DNA from: Peribacillus kribbensis DSM 17871
GTDB lineage: Bacteria > Bacillota > Bacilli > Bacillales > DSM-1321
DNA length: 42,800 bases
Direction: 5' to 3'
Assembly (NCBI RefSeq): GCF_000430765.1
Contig: NZ_AUMQ01000043.1
Location: 1-42,800, forward strand
The stretch's first letter is position 1. Each line of letters begins with the position of its first letter. A model generated the notes under the pieces. The model had not been told where the DNA came from, ran no database searches, and was given only the letters and a program-made list of their open reading frames with translations. Of the stretch, positions 39,309 through 42,800 are shown in pieces. The translations under genes and the position numbers were made by a program.

Positions 39309-40487
39309 ATGATGAATACGATTGAACTGAAAAAATTGTTTAAAGAGCACTTTGGCTATGATGAAGGGGCAAGGATCTTTTTTGCACCGGGACGTGTCAA
39401 TCTAATCGGGGAGCATACAGATTATAATGGCGGCTATGTGTTCCCGGCAGCACTGACTTTTGGAACCTGGGCAGCTGCAGCACCGCGGAAGGACGGTACG
39501 TATCGCTTAGCTTCAGCTAATTTTCCTGTAACCGCTTCACTTACGACAGCTGAGGAAATCACCTTCCGTAAAGAAGATGACTGGGCCAATTATCCAAAGG
39601 GCGTGCTCAATGAATTACTTCTCCTAGCGGATGAAAAGGAAATCTACACAGGAGCCGATATCCTGTTTTATGGGAATATCCCGAATGGTGCCGGCCTTTC
39701 TTCCTCAGCAAGCATCGAGCTCGTAACCGGTCTTGCGCTAAGCAGGCTTACCGGGCAGGACATTGAGATGCTTGAGCTTGTGAAGCTGGGGCAGCGTGCG
39801 GAAAACCGTTTCGTTGGAGTGAACTGCGGCATCATGGATCAGTTTGCTGTGGGCATGGGAAAAGAAGGCCATGCGATGATGCTGAAATGCGATACTCTTG
39901 ATTTTGAGTATGTACCGGTCAAGATTGATGGCTATAAGCTTGTGATCACCAATACCAATAAAAGACGCGGCCTAGCGGATTCTAAATATAATGAACGCCG
40001 CAGCGAGTGCGAGGAAGGTCTTTCCATCCTTCAGCAGAAGCTGCCGCAAGCTGTGAATTTAGGAGACGTGAGCCTGGAGCAGTGGGAGCAGGTTAAAGAC
40101 AGCATCGAAAATGACGTCATCCGCCGGAGGGTGGAGCATGTGATAACAGAAGATGATCGTGTGCTTTCTGCGACAAAGAGTCTTCAGGAAAATGATCTGG
40201 AGGAATTTGGCCGTAAGATGAAGCAGTCTCACGAGTCTCTTCGTGATTTATATGAAGTGACAGGCTTCGAGCTTGATACTCTATTTGAGGAAGCTTCGAA
40301 AGTCGAGGGCTGCATTGGCACACGGATGACAGGAGCAGGCTTCGGAGGCTGCAATGTGAGTCTCGTGAAGGATGAAGCGATTGAAGCATTTAAAGAGCAG
40401 GTAGCGAAAAATTACACAGAAAAAACGAATCTTGTTCCAGATTTTTATGTATGTGAAATCGGCGACGGAGCAAAGGAAATTATTTAA
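39309..40487 (+). CDS. galK: Galactokinase GalK
   Basis: The 392-residue GHMP kinase phosphorylates galactose at C1 with ATP. All three GHMP motifs are present: PGRVNLIGEHTDYNGGYVFP (galactose-binding signature), NGAGLSSSASIELV (ATP-binding loop) and TRMTGAGFGGCNVSLV near the C terminus. ATG 39309 is 9 nt after GGAGG (39295-39299); the next codon is also ATG. galE begins 12 bp after its stop, so the two are co-transcribed. Confidence 0.95.
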   Translation: MMNTIELKKLFKEHFGYDEGARIFFAPGRVNLIGEHTDYNGGYVFPAALTFGTWAAAAPRKDGTYRLASANFPVTASLTTAEEITFRKEDDWANYPKGVLNELLLLADEKEIYTGADILFYGNIPNGAGLSSSASIELVTGLALSRLTGQDIEMLELVKLGQRAENRFVGVNCGIMDQFAVGMGKEGHAMMLKCDTLDFEYVPVKIDGYKLVITNTNKRRGLADSKYNERRSECEEGLSILQQKLPQAVNLGDVSLEQWEQVKDSIENDVIRRRVEHVITEDDRVLSATKSLQENDLEEFGRKMKQSHESLRDLYEVTGFELDTLFEEASKVEGCIGTRMTGAGFGGCNVSLVKDEAIEAFKEQVAKNYTEKTNLVPDFYVCEIGDGAKEII

Positions 40488-40499
40488 GGGGGAAGGATC

Positions 40500-41498
40500 A
40501 TGGCAGTATTGGTAACGGGCGGAGCAGGCTACATCGGCAGCCATACGGTTGTGGAGCTGCTCGCTAAAGGCGAAAAAGTCGTTGTCATCGACAATTTGGT
40601 AACAGGCCACGAACAGGCTGTCACAGGAGGTACCTTTTATCAGGGAGACCTGCGTGACTCTGCATTTTTGGATTCTGTATTTGAAAAGCACGAGATTGAA
40701 GCGGTCATCCACTTTGCGGCAAGCTCCCTGGTGGGCGAAAGCGTGTCCGATCCGCTAAAGTATTATGATAATAACTTATTGTCTTCCCATTCTCTTGTGA
40801 CCGCCATGCTGAAGCATGATGTAAAAAAGATCGTGTTCTCTTCGACGGCTGCCACATATGGCGAGCCGGAACAGATTCCGATCCAGGAAAGCGATGCGAC
40901 AAGCCCGACAAGTCCTTACGGGGAAACGAAGCTTGCCATGGAAAAAATGTTCCGCTGGTGCGACGGAGCCTACGGCTTGAAGTCCGTGTCGCTGCGATAT
41001 TTCAATGCGGCAGGCGCCCATCCTGACGGCATCATCGGTGAGGATCATACTCCTGAAAGCCATTTAATTCCGATCATTCTCCAGGTCGCTCTTGGACAAA
41101 GGGAGCAAATCGGCATTTTTGGGGATGATTATGCGACAGAGGATGGAACCTGCATCCGCGATTACATCCATGTGATGGACCTGGCAAATGCCCACTGGCT
41201 TGCGCTTGAGCATCTGCGTGCGCAAAATACGAGCGATGTGTTTAATCTGGGCAATGGGACTGGCTTTTCGGTAAAGCAAGTCATCGAAACCAGCCGCGAG
41301 GTCACCGGACATGAGATCCCTGAAGCAGTAAGTCCAAGGCGCGCGGGCGATCCTGCCATCCTGATAGCTACTTCTGAAAAAGCACAGAGAGTGTTAGGCT
41401 GGAAGCCGCAGTACAATAATTTAAAGACCATTATTGAGACAGCATGGAACTGGCATCAGGCGCATCCGTACGGCTATGCCGAAAAGGAGCAGAAGTAA
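40500..41498 (+). CDS. galE: UDP-glucose 4-epimerase GalE
   Basis: The 332-residue SDR enzyme interconverts UDP-galactose and UDP-glucose. It has the NAD-binding GGAGYIGSH at the N terminus, VIHFAASSLVGES, FSSTAATYGEPEQIPI, the catalytic SPYGETKLAME (YxxxK) and LRYFNAAGAHPDG. ATG 40500 follows AAGGGGGAAGG. It completes the Leloir pathway with galT and galK, and could also feed UDP-galactose to envelope polymers. Its stop codon overlaps the next ATG (TAATG). Confidence 0.95.
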   Translation: MAVLVTGGAGYIGSHTVVELLAKGEKVVVIDNLVTGHEQAVTGGTFYQGDLRDSAFLDSVFEKHEIEAVIHFAASSLVGESVSDPLKYYDNNLLSSHSLVTAMLKHDVKKIVFSSTAATYGEPEQIPIQESDATSPTSPYGETKLAMEKMFRWCDGAYGLKSVSLRYFNAAGAHPDGIIGEDHTPESHLIPIILQVALGQREQIGIFGDDYATEDGTCIRDYIHVMDLANAHWLALEHLRAQNTSDVFNLGNGTGFSVKQVIETSREVTGHEIPEAVSPRRAGDPAILIATSEKAQRVLGWKPQYNNLKTIIETAWNWHQAHPYGYAEKEQK

Positions 41499-42577
41499 TG
41501 GACACAGCGATTGATAGAGTACGTGGATTTATCAAAGAAAATGGCATCGATGGAGTCTTTTTCAGAAAGAGAAACAATTTTTCCTGGCTGACCGGCGGGA
41601 AAGTGAATCATATTGTCAATACCACAGAAAATGGAGTGGCCGATCTTTTCATCACTTTGGACCAGAAATACTGCATTACCTCCAAAATGGAATCAGCCCG
41701 TATCCATGATGAAGAGCTTGAGGGTCTTGGCTTTGAATTCATCACGCCGGAATGGTATGAAGATCAGGATGCGGTGGTGCGTAAACTGGCAGAAGGGAAA
41801 AAGACAGCCAGCGATGTTCCATTTGAAGGATTCACTGATTTCGGAATGGCGCTTGCCAGTCTGCGCTTTACGCTGTCACAGGAGGAGCAGGAGCGCTACC
41901 GCTGGCTCTCTCAAAAGGCAGCGAAGGCAGTCGAGGCCACGACACGTGAAATTGAACAGGGCTGGACAGAGTATGAGATCGCTGCGCATCTTGGGGCAAA
42001 AGTGGTCAAGGACGGAATCAATCCCCAGGTCATTTTGGTTTCTACTGATGACAGGGTATATAAATACCGCCATCCGATTCCAACGGCCAAAAAGCTCGAC
42101 AAATATGCGATGATTGTGATCTGTGCGGAGAAATGGGGACTTGTGGCCAATGCGACCCGCTTCGTCCACTTTGGTGAGCTTCCCCAGAATCTGAAGGAAA
42201 ACAAGCAAAAGCTCGTGAAAATCGACCTCGCCATGAATACGGCAACGAGGCCGGGAGCTGCCATCAAGGATGTGCTGCAGCTTGGATTTGATATGTACAG
42301 GGAGGTGGGCCATGGAGATGACTGGCGCTTTTTGCATCAGGGAGGACCGACCGGTTATGCATCCCGTGAATTCCTTGCTGTGCCTGGAGTAGAAGGAACC
42401 GTACAGCTCAACCAGGCCTTCGCCTGGAATCCAGCAATCCAGGGCATTAAATCTGAAGATACGATCCTTGTAGGCGAAAAGGAAAATGAATTTTTGACCC
42501 ACACCGGTGAATGGGTGTATATAGAGGCAGAGCATGAAGGAAGGACGTATCTGCGTCCAGACATTTTAATCCGCTAA
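41498..42577 (+). CDS. M24 (pita-bread fold) protein lacking most metal ligands
   Basis: The 359-residue protein has the two-domain layout of prolidase/creatinase-type M24 proteins: an N-terminal creatinase-like domain (residues 1-130, IDGVFFRKRNNFSWLTGG) and a pita-bread C-terminal domain (AAKAVEATTREIEQGWTEYE, then GLVANATRFVHFG, FLHQGGPTGYASREF, QAFAWNPAIQGIKSEDTILV). At the five metal-ligand places (D, D, H, E, E) I read Val207, Asn218, His280, Asn311 and Glu320. So the two-metal centre should be absent; creatinase is a known metal-free member that works with His and Glu. The ATG overlaps the galE stop, with AAGGAG upstream, so it belongs to the galK-galE unit. Its role in sugar use is unknown. 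Confidence 0.8.
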   Translation: MDTAIDRVRGFIKENGIDGVFFRKRNNFSWLTGGKVNHIVNTTENGVADLFITLDQKYCITSKMESARIHDEELEGLGFEFITPEWYEDQDAVVRKLAEGKKTASDVPFEGFTDFGMALASLRFTLSQEEQERYRWLSQKAAKAVEATTREIEQGWTEYEIAAHLGAKVVKDGINPQVILVSTDDRVYKYRHPIPTAKKLDKYAMIVICAEKWGLVANATRFVHFGELPQNLKENKQKLVKIDLAMNTATRPGAAIKDVLQLGFDMYREVGHGDDWRFLHQGGPTGYASREFLAVPGVEGTVQLNQAFAWNPAIQGIKSEDTILVGEKENEFLTHTGEWVYIEAEHEGRTYLRPDILIR

Positions 42578-42586
42578 AACATAGGG

Positions 42587-42636
42587 GCTGTTCAGCAAGT
42601 CGGGTAAATCGGCTTGCTGGATGGCTTTTTTTAATG
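42587..42636 (+). terminator. Intrinsic terminator of the galK-galE-M24 unit
   Basis: CAGCAAGTCGG and CGGCTTGCTG pair with small mismatches, extended by GGCTG../..TGGCT, and are followed by seven U. Confidence 0.88.
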
Positions 42637-42649
42637 TCCTTACTCTAGG

Positions 42650-42800
42650 AACCAAAGGTAAAATAAGGGGAGGTTTTACCGTTAAATCCAAAATGGAGGT
42701 CAGTTCGGGGAAAATAAGGGGAAGATTTCCCCTTATTTTAAAAAAACCCTTCCGTTTTTAACTTTTCAGGGTCGATAAAGGGAATTTCTCCCTCTATTTG
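42650..42800. repeat. Copy of the dispersed intergenic hairpin family, inverted orientation
   Basis: AATAAGGGGAGGTTTTACCG followed by TTAAATCCA is the reverse complement of the phrase seen at 530-560 and 25.6 kb. AAAATAAGGGGAA pairs with TTTCCCCTTATTTT (42711-42740). AAAGGGAATTTCTCCCTC follows at 42777-42795. The copy runs to the window edge. Confidence 0.8.

Overview
The window looks like a chromosomal segment of a low-to-moderate-GC, spore-forming Bacillaceae bacterium. Strong AGGAGG-type ribosome sites, frequent TTG/GTG starts, the set of teichoic-acid genes, LysM-NlpC/P60 wall hydrolases, a SecA2/SlaP remnant and an IDEAL-domain protein all fit a relative of Bacillus (Cytobacillus/Mesobacillus/Metabacillus-like). 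No rRNA or tRNA gene, CRISPR array or prophage was seen.

Layout. 1-2.4 kb is a decaying edge: the 5' end of an IS256-family element lies against a block of 258-bp tandem repeats, followed by a frameshifted VOC protein and an ECF sigma gene whose middle has been inverted. 3.1-13.9 kb is ordinary metabolism and transport: OppA-type lipoprotein, membrane metallophosphoesterase, phospholipase-D-like protein, an MFS exporter with its HTH regulator, a SUKH protein, an RRNPP-like regulator and a threonine-aldolase-like enzyme. 14-22.4 kb mixes intact genes (PAP2/haloperoxidase, Nudix, polysaccharide deacetylase, ZIP transporter, copper-storage-like Cys-rich protein) with remnants: a sugar porter tail, a secA2-slaP fusion pseudogene and a DUF421 gene. 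22.4-37.4 kb is a cell-envelope region: class A PBP, LytE-like endopeptidase with a WalR-like box, a 1269-residue glucosaminidase with seven PA14 repeats, then the wall teichoic acid genes tagB-like/tagD diverging from a short tagF-like gene and tagA, and then tagO. 37.6-42.6 kb is a galactose (Leloir) cluster, galT then galK-galE plus an M24-fold protein lacking most metal ligands.

How they work together. TagO and TagA build the undecaprenyl-PP-GlcNAc-ManNAc linkage unit, TagD makes CDP-glycerol, and the two CDP-glycerol phosphotransferases prime and extend the chain; the PBP builds peptidoglycan and the two hydrolases and the deacetylase remodel it. GalT, GalK and GalE convert galactose to UDP-sugars. 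A shared 13-bp palindrome sits upstream of both galT and galK.

The most unusual content is non-coding: (1) a dispersed intergenic hairpin family at three sites (0.35-0.88, 25.5 and 42.7 kb); (2) a 21-bp-period GAGCAAAA array at 31.57-31.76 kb whose A-tracts are in phase with the DNA helix; (3) three hairpin units with an exact 52-bp period at 22.24 kb; (4) a DnaA-box-like cluster at 21.92-22.11 kb; (5) a possible structured RNA at 17.90-18.01 kb. At least six broken genes show that the accessory parts of this window are decaying.
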